Assembly: GCA_047600765.1 (NCBI GenBank)
Contig: JASGKF010000001.1
Coordinates: 1,302,001-1,366,000, forward strand
Origin: Viridibacterium sp047600765
GTDB taxonomy: Bacteria > Pseudomonadota > Gammaproteobacteria > Burkholderiales > Rhodocyclaceae
DNA: 64,000 nt
Direction: 5' to 3'
The translations under genes were made by a program, and so were the position numbers. The notes beneath the pieces are model-generated. The model was not told the DNA's origin, did no database searches, and saw only the letters and a program-made list of their open reading frames with translations. Positions 1 to 7,432 of the stretch are shown here, in pieces (position 1 is the first letter of the stretch; each line of letters opens with the position of its first letter).

Positions 1-1577
1 CGTTGCCCGCAAAGTTTGACGAGGATCTGGCTGAGCCGCAGCACGTCGCCACGCATCGGCGCACCGAGTGCGGGGTCAAATTCAGCGATCCACTTCAAGC
101 CTTTCTCGGCAGCTTTCGCGCCGAGCAGGGTCGTGACGTTGTCGAAGATGGTCTGCAGCTCGAAGTCCGTCGGATCGAGCTCCAGCTTGCCGGCTTCGAT
201 CTTGGACATGTCGAGAATGTCATTGATCAGCCCCAGCAGATGCTGGCCCGAGATCTGGATCTTCTCGATGTAGTCACGCTGCTGCGGGTCGAGCCGCGTG
301 CGCAGCGCGAGGTAGGCCATGCCCAGCACGCTGTTCATGGGCGTGCGGATCTCGTGACTCATGTTGGCCAGGAACTCGCCCTTGGCGCGGCTCGCGGCCT
401 CGGCCTGCTCCTTGGCGCGGGCCAGTTCGGCGGTGCGCTCGACGACCAGTTTTTCGAGGTGCTGCCGGTAATCGTCGAGTTCGCGCTGAACGCGGACGCG
501 CTCTGAAATGTCCGCAAAAATCCAGATCTGCACGCGCGTCTGACCGTCGACGCTGACGGCCAGGCTACCCGTCATGGCGCCCCAGAAGGCCGAACCGTTC
601 TTGCGCCGGAACTGCTGCTCGGTCGAGTAGGACTGGCTGCGCGCAAACACTTCGGCGATGCGCGCCTCGGTGCTTTCGTAAGCCGAGTCGCTGTAGGCGA
701 AGAGGCGCGTGCTCTGCCCCACCAGCTCGCTCGACGCGTAGCCGAAGATCTCTTCAACGCGGCGGTTGCAGGAGGTGATGCGTCCGTCCTGCGTCGTCAG
801 GATGCCCACCAGCGCGTTGTCGAGCACGGCGTTCTTTTCCGCCAGCAGCGACATCACCGCACCTTCGGCCTCGCGGCGGCGCTCGATGGCTTTCTTGAAG
901 CTGCGCAGGGCGACCGACATGCGACCGATCTCGTCACGTTCACGCAGGCCGGACAACTGGATGTCCGTCTCGTCGTTGGCCAGCTTGCCCAGCGAACGGA
1001 TGATGTCGTTAAGCGGTACAGCCGCCTGCCGCATCATCACGTAGGTTGCCGCGAGAATGGCGAGCGCCAGCAGGGCATCGGCCAGCAGGTTGCTGGCCAG
1101 CCTGTCGCGCAGGTCCTTCTCGACGCTGGCCTTGGAGAACACCATCTCGAGCCGGCCGACGCGGGTGTTCTTGCGCGTGCTGCTGGAGTAGCTGATGTCC
1201 TGCGCCACGCGCAGATGCAGGTTGTCGGCTACGGTCGGTTCGTTGCCATGGCTGGCCACGACCTTGCCTTCCTGGTCCAGCACGCGCAGGGAGATGATGT
1301 CCGGATCCTGCTTGAGCGCCACCACTGCGCTCGTCACGGCCACCACGTTGAAGTCGAACAGCGGCACCGCCAGGGTTTCGGCCATGGTCTTGGCGAGGCC
1401 TTCGGCGCGATGCAGCAGCGCCCCCTCGCGGTTGCTGCGCTCCAGCGCATGGGTGTAGGCCGTGTAGGCTGCGGTGGCGAGTGCCACCGAGATGATGACG
1501 CCAACGAAGATGCGTGCCAGCAGGTGATGACTGACGAAGCGGACGACGCGCAGCGGCATCTCCAGCAAGGTCTTCAT
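1..1577 (-). CDS. PAS sensor histidine kinase, 3' end beyond window
   Basis: Membrane sensor kinase; about 525 residues are visible and the reading frame is still open at base 1. It has a transmembrane helix near residues 21-41, a periplasmic loop, a second helix near 162-182, a HAMP linker, then a PAS domain (about 245-365). A coiled coil leads to the HisKA box MSHEIRTPMN, with the phospho-accepting His at about residue 408. The ATPase domain and any receiver domains lie outside the window. The ATG at 1577 overlaps the stop of the upstream binding-protein gene (ATGA), so translation is probably coupled. The input ligand is unknown; the coupled periplasmic protein is the obvious candidate (inference). 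Confidence 0.85.
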   Translation of the reverse strand, partial: MKTLLEMPLRVVRFVSHHLLARIFVGVIISVALATAAYTAYTHALERSNREGALLHRAEGLAKTMAETLAVPLFDFNVVAVTSAVVALKQDPDIISLRVLDQEGKVVASHGNEPTVADNLHLRVAQDISYSSSTRKNTRVGRLEMVFSKASVEKDLRDRLASNLLADALLALAILAATYVMMRQAAVPLNDIIRSLGKLANDETDIQLSGLRERDEIGRMSVALRSFKKAIERRREAEGAVMSLLAEKNAVLDNALVGILTTQDGRITSCNRRVEEIFGYASSELVGQSTRLFAYSDSAYESTEARIAEVFARSQSYSTEQQFRRKNGSAFWGAMTGSLAVSVDGQTRVQIWIFADISERVRVQRELDDYRQHLEKLVVERTAELARAKEQAEAASRAKGEFLANMSHEIRTPMNSVLGMAYLALRTRLDPQQRDYIEKIQISGQHLLGLINDILDMSKIEAGKLELDPTDFELQTIFDNVTTLLGAKAAEKGLKWIAEFDPALGAPMRGDVLRLSQILVKLCGQ

Positions 1578-2371
1578 CGCACGCCCCCGGCGAACACGGC
1601 ACGCTCGCGCGCCTGGTAGGTGCCCGACTCACGGATCTTCTCGATGTTGTCCCAGATGCGCAGGGCCAGCTTCTCGTCACGGGCCACCAGGCCGTGCGAC
1701 AGGAGCAGGAAATAAGGCTTTTCGACCAGCGGCTCGGACAGGACTTCCACCCTGGCCGCCAGCTCGGGAGTGCGTGCGAGCAAAGCCTGCGCTTCGCCGG
1801 TCAGCAGGGCCGCTGCGTCCACGCGCCCCGTCACCAGCTTGCGCAGCACGTCCTCGGCACTCTGCGCGCCTTCGTCGACATCGATCTGCATGCTCTTGAG
1901 CTGGTCGGCAATCGAGTAGCCCAGCTGGACACCCACGACGCCCTTGAGATTCGTCAAACGCTTGCCGTCCCAGCCAACGGGGCTGCCAAGACGGCGCACC
2001 AGCACGTAACGGTCGATGTGCAGACGCTTGGCGGTATCGGGCTTGCCAGCCGCCATGGGATAGGCGCCAGACTCCATGCGATCGGGCTTGAAGCTGCCGG
2101 CAAAGGCGCCGTCAACCTCGTTGTTCTTCAGCAGGATCAGGCAGCGCTTCCAGGGCACGATGTCGTATTCGAAGCGCACACCGGAGGTTTTTGCGACCTG
2201 GGCCAGCAGCTCGAAGTTCAGGCCCTTGCCGGTACGCGTGGACCAGGGGTGGATGTCGGCGGGCTCGTGACAGATGCGCAGGGTGGGCGGCTCAGCCGCC
2301 AGAACGCTGCCGCAAAGCAGCAGGCCGGCGACACACAGGAGCCGTAGCAAACCCATCCCTGCCCCCTTCAT
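1574..2371 (-). CDS. Periplasmic solute-binding protein (family 3 type)
   Basis: A 265-aa secreted protein of the bacterial extracellular solute-binding family 3 (amino-acid/PBPb type). A hydrophobic signal peptide covers about residues 6-25 and ends in VLAAE; the mature part opens with a typical first strand (LRICHEP). The start at 2371 is chosen because the signal peptide begins there; the frame stays open further upstream without signal-like sequence. No permease or ATPase gene is adjacent. Its stop overlaps the start of the sensor kinase by 4 bp, so it may act as a ligand-sensing partner of the kinase rather than in transport (inference). Confidence 0.8.
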   Translation of the reverse strand: MKGAGMGLLRLLCVAGLLLCGSVLAAEPPTLRICHEPADIHPWSTRTGKGLNFELLAQVAKTSGVRFEYDIVPWKRCLILLKNNEVDGAFAGSFKPDRMESGAYPMAAGKPDTAKRLHIDRYVLVRRLGSPVGWDGKRLTNLKGVVGVQLGYSIADQLKSMQIDVDEGAQSAEDVLRKLVTGRVDAAALLTGEAQALLARTPELAARVEVLSEPLVEKPYFLLLSHGLVARDEKLALRIWDNIEKIRESGTYQARERAVFAGGVR

Positions 2372-2595
2372 GTCAGCCAAGCCCCCTCCCGCCTTCGTTG
2401 CCTTATTCGTTGCCGCATCCGGATGTACCGTCACAGCAGCCCTGTCAGCCGCGCCCCGTGCCGACCCTTGCCCATCCCCGCCAGGCCGCACAGTAAACCA
2501 CGCGCTGAACCACCTTTATCGGCGTCAGCCGCGCCAGCCTTGAATCAGGCGACGACCGGAGCGGAATTCCGCCCGCCTCCGGCCTGAGCCGTACA
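2372..2595. other. Short intergenic gap, nothing recognised
   Basis: This 224-bp gap separates the HiPIP stop from the binding-protein start, both on the minus strand. No conserved hairpin with a T-run or clear promoter was recognised. Open frames across it are GC-rich shadow frames. Confidence 0.4.
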
Positions 2596-2898
2596 TCAAA
2601 CCTTCTGCGCCCAGGCCGCGCACCAGCCCCGCGCCGACACCTCGCGACCGCCAAACGCCGCACAGGGACCGACTGCCGCCCCCGCTTTGCCGGTGTAGAG
2701 GCTGCAGCCGGTGCAGACGTTGCCGGCTTTCCAGTTCGGGAATTTCTTCGCGTCCGCCTTGCTGGCATCTGCCTTGTAGCCCAGCGCCACCGCGGCGGGG
2801 TCGGACTCCGGCAAGGGCGCCGCACTGGCGCCACGACAGGCCAGCAGGCCGAGGCCGGCAACAGGGACGAGGGTGATGAAACGACGACGATTCAACAT
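2596..2898 (-). CDS. High-potential iron-sulfur protein (HiPIP)
   Basis: A 100-aa periplasmic electron carrier that binds one [4Fe-4S] cluster. The four cluster ligands are C62, C65, C79 and C93, with the family's CX2C spacing for the first pair and a Trp next to the last Cys. The N-terminus MLNRRRF followed by a hydrophobic stretch and ASA is a Tat-type signal, as expected for a protein exported with its cluster already assembled. HiPIPs shuttle electrons between the bc1 complex or soluble cytochromes and terminal acceptors; the partner is not visible here. Confidence 0.9.
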   Translation of the reverse strand: MLNRRRFITLVPVAGLGLLACRGASAAPLPESDPAAVALGYKADASKADAKKFPNWKAGNVCTGCSLYTGKAGAAVGPCAAFGGREVSARGWCAAWAQKV

Positions 2899-3076
2899 GG
2901 CGAACTCCCTGGCTGTGTGAATGAACCGGGCGCCTGCGTACCGGCGAACCCGGACCGTCGGGGGTGACTATACGCCGGCACGAAGCCGGGGCGCTGCGAG
3001 GGCCTATAATCCGGCCTCGCATTCGTGGCTCCCGGGCCTGAGACCGAAGGCGTGTTGAAACCTGGATGAAATCTTC

Positions 3077-4996
3077 ATGAATGTGCTGTTTGACGAGGAC
3101 GGGTCCTTCAAGACCGGCAGCATCCTCACCGACAACGATAGCTCCCTGCAGGTCGAAACCCCGCACGGCAAGCGCGTCAAGCTCAAGGCAGCCAACGTGC
3201 TGCTGCGCTACACCTCGCCTTCGGCCAGCGAACTGATCGCACGCGCCGATGCCGAGAGTGCAGGCCTCGACGTGGCCTTCCTGTGGGAGATGTGCGGCGA
3301 CGACGAATTCGGCTTCGTCGATTTCGCCGCCGACTACTACGGCCATACACCCAGCGCGGTCGAATCGACCGCCCTGCTGCTGTGCCTGCAGTCCTCGCCC
3401 ATCCACTTCCACCGCAAGGGTCGCGGCCGCTTCCGCAAGGCGCCGCCGGAGATCCTGCAGGCCGCCATGGCCGCGGCCGAGAAGAAGCGCCTGCAGCAGG
3501 AAGCCATCAGCCGCATGAAGGACGAACTGCTGGGCGGCAAGTTGCCCGCCGAATTCACCCCCATGCTGCAGGCCCTGCTCTACCGGCCGGACCGCAACAA
3601 GCTCGAAACCAAGGCCCTCGAAGCCGCCTGCGAAGAGTCCGGCCTGTCGGTGCCGCGCCTCATGCTCAAGGCCGGCGTGCTGCCCAGCTCGCACGACTAC
3701 CTGCTGGGCCGCTTCCTGTTCGAATACTTCCCGGGCGGCAGCGACTTCCCTGCCCTGCCCGCCACGGCGACGGTCGAAGAGCTGCCGCTGGCACAGGTCG
3801 AAGCCTTCTCGATCGACGACGCAACGACCACCGAGATCGACGACGCCTTGTCGGTAACTCCTCGCGACGGTGGTGGCTGGACCATCGGCATCCACATCGC
3901 CGCGCCCGGCCTCGGCATCACGCCGGGCTCGCCGCACGACGAGCTGGCCCGCAAGCGCCTGTCCACGGTCTACATGCCCGGCAACAAGATCACCATGCTG
4001 CCCGACGAGCTGGTGCAGGTCTTCACCCTCGGCGCCGGCTCGGCGCGACCCGCCGTGTCGCTGTACATCGAGGTGAATGCCGACTACTCGCTGGGCGCCA
4101 TGCGTTCCTGCGTCGAGCGCGTACCGGTCTCGGCCAACCTGCGCCACCACGACATCGAGCCGGTCTTCAACGAAGACACGCTGGAGAACGGCGGCCCGGA
4201 CTTCCCCTTCAAGCGCGAACTGACCACGCTGTGGGAATTCGCCGTGGTGCTGGAGGCCGGCCGCGGCAAGCCCTCGGCCAACCAGAACATGCTGGACTTC
4301 AACTACTACGTCGATTGGGATGTGCAGACGGACGACGGCCCCGGTGCCGTACGCATCGAACGCCGCAAGCGCGGCTCTCCACTCGACAAGCTGGTTGCCG
4401 AGCTGATGATCCTGGCCAACAGCAGCTGGGGCAAGCTGCTGCACGAAGCCGGCATCCCCGCCATCTACCGCGCCCAGACCGGCGGCCGCGTGCGCATGAC
4501 CACGGCCGCCGCGCCGCATGACGGCCTGGGTGTCGATTGCTATGCCTGGAGCACCAGCCCGCTGCGCCGCTACGTCAACCTCTGCAACCAGTGGCAGCTG
4601 CTGTCGCACCTGCGTGGCGAGGAGGCGGTCTTCCCGCCGGGCTCGGCCGAGCTGGCTGCCGCGATGAACGACTTCGACCTCACCTACAACGCCTACGCCG
4701 AGTTCCAGCGCGGCATGGAGCGTTACTGGTGCCTGCGCTGGCTGCGCCAGCAGCCGGGCAAGGAAACCACGGCCCGCGTGGTGCGCGAAAACATCGTGCG
4801 CATTGAAGCCGTGCCCTACACCTTCAAGGTGCACTCGCTGCCTGCCCTGAACCATGGCGACCGCGTGCAGCTGTCGCTGGAACAGTTCGACCTCATCGAT
4901 GTCGAACTGCGCGCCAAATACCTCGCCACGCTGCCGCCTCTCAACGACTCTGCCGAACCGGCAGACGGCGAAGACGACAACGGGGCGGCCACGTAA
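3077..4996 (+). CDS. RNB-domain ribonuclease (RNase II/R family)
   Basis: A 639-aa exoribonuclease-type protein. The RNB catalytic signature is visible as SIDDATTTEIDDAL (about residues 245-258). Aligned to E. coli RNase II, D201, D209 and D210 correspond to D247, D255 and D256, while D207 is replaced by Glu (E253). The C-terminal part looks like the usual S1/OB region. It is slightly shorter than RNase R and lacks the long basic tail. It is followed after 10 bp by a TonB-like gene on the same strand. Specific RNA substrates cannot be told from sequence. Confidence 0.88.
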   Translation: MNVLFDEDGSFKTGSILTDNDSSLQVETPHGKRVKLKAANVLLRYTSPSASELIARADAESAGLDVAFLWEMCGDDEFGFVDFAADYYGHTPSAVESTALLLCLQSSPIHFHRKGRGRFRKAPPEILQAAMAAAEKKRLQQEAISRMKDELLGGKLPAEFTPMLQALLYRPDRNKLETKALEAACEESGLSVPRLMLKAGVLPSSHDYLLGRFLFEYFPGGSDFPALPATATVEELPLAQVEAFSIDDATTTEIDDALSVTPRDGGGWTIGIHIAAPGLGITPGSPHDELARKRLSTVYMPGNKITMLPDELVQVFTLGAGSARPAVSLYIEVNADYSLGAMRSCVERVPVSANLRHHDIEPVFNEDTLENGGPDFPFKRELTTLWEFAVVLEAGRGKPSANQNMLDFNYYVDWDVQTDDGPGAVRIERRKRGSPLDKLVAELMILANSSWGKLLHEAGIPAIYRAQTGGRVRMTTAAAPHDGLGVDCYAWSTSPLRRYVNLCNQWQLLSHLRGEEAVFPPGSAELAAAMNDFDLTYNAYAEFQRGMERYWCLRWLRQQPGKETTARVVRENIVRIEAVPYTFKVHSLPALNHGDRVQLSLEQFDLIDVELRAKYLATLPPLNDSAEPADGEDDNGAAT

Positions 4997-5006
4997 AATC
5001 GCGCCC

Positions 5007-5957
5007 ATGGCCCAGAAACGCCCGGCACTTACCCACGGCATCCCGAAAATCCGCAAGGTCGGCGGCCTGCAGGCCCTGCTGCAGGAGCACCCGTTGGCAC
5101 TCGCCTTCGGTATCAGTATTTCGGTGATCGCCCACCTGATGCTGCTGCTCACGCAGTTCGTGCATGACGACGGCGGCGTGCGCAAGCAACGCGACCTGCT
5201 GCCCATCGTGCTGGTGAACTCAAAGCACCGCCAGGCCCCCAGCAAGGCACAGGCGATTGCGCAGACCAACCTGTCGGGTGGCGGCAATGTCGACAAGAGC
5301 GACATGCCCGGCTCGCCGCTGCGCCCCGAGGACCGCGACCAGAGCGGTGACTCGCTGCAGGAAGAGCGCCGCCGCGTCGAAGCGCTGGAAGCCCGCGCCC
5401 GCGCCCTGCTCTCGCAGGTCCACGGCCAGACTGCCATCGAACAAGCGCTCGGCCAGCGTCGCGATGCCCAGCCCACCGGCGAGACGCCGCAACGGGGCGA
5501 CGCCGACGAAGAGCGCCGCAAGGCCATGTCGCGGCAGGAAGCCCTGGTGCAGCGCCAGCTACAGGAATACGCGCAGCGTCCACGCAAGAACTTCATCAGC
5601 CCCAGCACGCGTGAATCGCCGTCGACGCTGTACTGGGTCAACTGGCGACGTGCCGTCGAAGCACTCGGCACACAGAAATTCCCGCGCGATGCAAGCGGCA
5701 AGCCGCTTTACGGCAGCGTGCTGCTGGCGGTCGAAATCGACCGCAACGGCCGCCTCATCGATGTGCATGTCGAGCATTCTTCGGGCAGCAAGCGCCTTGA
5801 TGAAGCGGCCATGAACATCGTGCGCCTCGGCTCGCCCTACAAGCCCCTGCCGCCCAAGGTCACCAAGGACTACGACGTGCTGGTGGTGGTCGACCGCTTC
5901 AACTTCCAGGACGTGCTGGGCGGCGCCACGCTCGACATCACCGGCCGCACTCCCTGA
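5007..5957 (+). CDS. TonB-family energy transducer-like protein
   Basis: A 316-aa inner-membrane protein. A cytoplasmic basic N-terminus precedes one transmembrane helix (about residues 27-48). A long, charged, coiled-coil periplasmic spacer follows (about 100-200, rich in Glu, Arg, Gln), then a C-terminal TonB-like domain (about 215-300, with YGSVLLAVEIDRNGRL and a late Leu-Pro segment). Classical TonB couples the proton motive force to outer-membrane receptors. No exbB/exbD lies nearby, so the partner motor is elsewhere or the protein has another envelope role. The start at 5007 follows the ribonuclease stop by 10 bp, which suggests one transcript. Confidence 0.8.
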   Translation: MAQKRPALTHGIPKIRKVGGLQALLQEHPLALAFGISISVIAHLMLLLTQFVHDDGGVRKQRDLLPIVLVNSKHRQAPSKAQAIAQTNLSGGGNVDKSDMPGSPLRPEDRDQSGDSLQEERRRVEALEARARALLSQVHGQTAIEQALGQRRDAQPTGETPQRGDADEERRKAMSRQEALVQRQLQEYAQRPRKNFISPSTRESPSTLYWVNWRRAVEALGTQKFPRDASGKPLYGSVLLAVEIDRNGRLIDVHVEHSSGSKRLDEAAMNIVRLGSPYKPLPPKVTKDYDVLVVVDRFNFQDVLGGATLDITGRTP

Positions 5958-5968
5958 ACTGGGCCATC

Positions 5969-7432
5969 GTGACCGATCACGAACGCGGCCGCGTCCTCTT
6001 CCAGCAAGCCCTGCAAGCCCGCGCACAAGGTGACCATGCCAGTGCCGAAACCCTGCTGCGCGAAGCACTGACGCATGCGCCGGGTCGCGAATCACTGCGC
6101 CTCAATCTCAGCGGCGCCCTCATCGACCAGGGCAAGTTCGACGAAGGGCTGGTGCTCTGTCGTGAGTTGGTGCAGGACTTCCCCGCCAATCCGCTGGGCT
6201 GGCAACGCCTGAGCCTGTGCGAAGCCGCACTGGGGCAGACAGCTGCCGCGCTCGCCAGCATCGACCGTAGCCTCACGCTGGCGCCCGACGACGTCGGTGC
6301 GCTGGGGCATCGCCTGCAACTACTGATGATCCGCACGCACGACAACGACGCGGCGCTACAGACCGCGCAGCGCGCCCTCGCCCTGTCGGCGGACAACGCA
6401 GCCCTGCATACGGGCCTCGGCATCGTGCAGACCGCACGACGCGCTTTCACGGCCGCACGCGATGCGCATCGACAGGCGCTTGCCTTGACGCCGCACGATG
6501 CGGACTGCCAATGGAACCTCGCCCTCGCCGAACTGATGCTGGGCGAGTTCGCAGACGGCTGGCGCCACTACGAAGCGCGCTGGTCGAACGCTCAACCAGC
6601 CGAAATGCTGTACGGCGACCGCCGCCCGCGCTGGGATGGCACCAGCGCGCTGCAGGGCAAGCGCCTCGTCGTGTGGGCCGAACAGGGGTTGGGCGACACA
6701 CTGCAATGCAGCCGCTACCTTGCGCAACTCGCAGCGCAGGATGTCGCACTGATCTTCCAGGTGCCACGCCAGCTCATCGGCCTGCTGCGCAGCCTGCCCG
6801 GGTATCAAAGCATCGTGCAGGAGGGCGACGTCCTGCCACCGCACGATCTGCAGCTGCCGCTGATGAGCCTGCCGGCCTTCCTGCCGGGCCCCATCCCGGC
6901 CCCTGCACGCCTCGCCCCTTCCAGTACGCATCGCCAGCGCTGGGCAGGCCGACTGGGTCCACGCCAGCGTCCCCGCGTGGGCCTGATGTGGCAAGGCAAT
7001 ATCAGCAACCAGCCGGGGCTGCATCGCTCATTGCAGGTGTCGCAACTTGCCCCCTTGCTGTCGCTACCGCTGGAGTTCCATTGCGTCGGCAATGCGGTCA
7101 GCGCTGAAGACCGCCGCTGGCTGCAACAACACGCGCCTGCCCTGCAGATCCACGCCGATCAGTTGAAGGACTTCAGCGATACGGCGGCCCTGCTCGAACA
7201 GCTGGACCTGCTGATCACGATAGACACCTCCATCGCGCATCTCGGCCCCAGCCTCGATGTGCCCAGCTGGGTCCTGCTCTCCTGGCAGGCCGACTGGCGC
7301 TGGGCGCCCGAGGGTGACAGCACGCCCTGGTATCCGCAGAGCCGCCTGTTCCGCCAGCCACAGACACGCCGGTGGGACGAAGTTGTCCGCACGCTGGCGG
7401 ATGCCCTCGCGGCGCACTTCCAGACGGATTGA
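5969..7432 (+). CDS. TPR protein with C-terminal glycosyltransferase-like domain
   Basis: A 487-aa protein with a GTG start. Residues about 1-235 are tetratricopeptide repeats (repeated A-x-LxLxP patterns such as ALTLAPDD). Residues about 245-480 resemble the GT-B fold of heptosyltransferase-like/family-9 proteins, including GDTLQCSRYL and the late DTSIAHLGPSLDVP motif that corresponds to the donor-binding loop. TPR-GT fusions of this type are common in Proteobacteria, usually without a known acceptor. Its stop abuts the stop of the convergent GGDEF/EAL gene, so the two share the sequence TGATCA with no spacer. Confidence 0.75.
   Translation: MTDHERGRVLFQQALQARAQGDHASAETLLREALTHAPGRESLRLNLSGALIDQGKFDEGLVLCRELVQDFPANPLGWQRLSLCEAALGQTAAALASIDRSLTLAPDDVGALGHRLQLLMIRTHDNDAALQTAQRALALSADNAALHTGLGIVQTARRAFTAARDAHRQALALTPHDADCQWNLALAELMLGEFADGWRHYEARWSNAQPAEMLYGDRRPRWDGTSALQGKRLVVWAEQGLGDTLQCSRYLAQLAAQDVALIFQVPRQLIGLLRSLPGYQSIVQEGDVLPPHDLQLPLMSLPAFLPGPIPAPARLAPSSTHRQRWAGRLGPRQRPRVGLMWQGNISNQPGLHRSLQVSQLAPLLSLPLEFHCVGNAVSAEDRRWLQQHAPALQIHADQLKDFSDTAALLEQLDLLITIDTSIAHLGPSLDVPSWVLLSWQADWRWAPEGDSTPWYPQSRLFRQPQTRRWDEVVRTLADALAAHFQTD

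Noticed and set aside
2826..2840. Lipobox reading of the HiPIP N-terminus (LLAC)
   Set aside because: The RRR-containing N-terminus and cofactor type favour Tat export, and the alanine-rich cleavage site ASA lies after the Cys.
2525..5701. Long antisense open frame across the ribonuclease and TonB genes
   Set aside because: A shadow frame caused by high GC; it has no family likeness and overlaps two well-supported genes.
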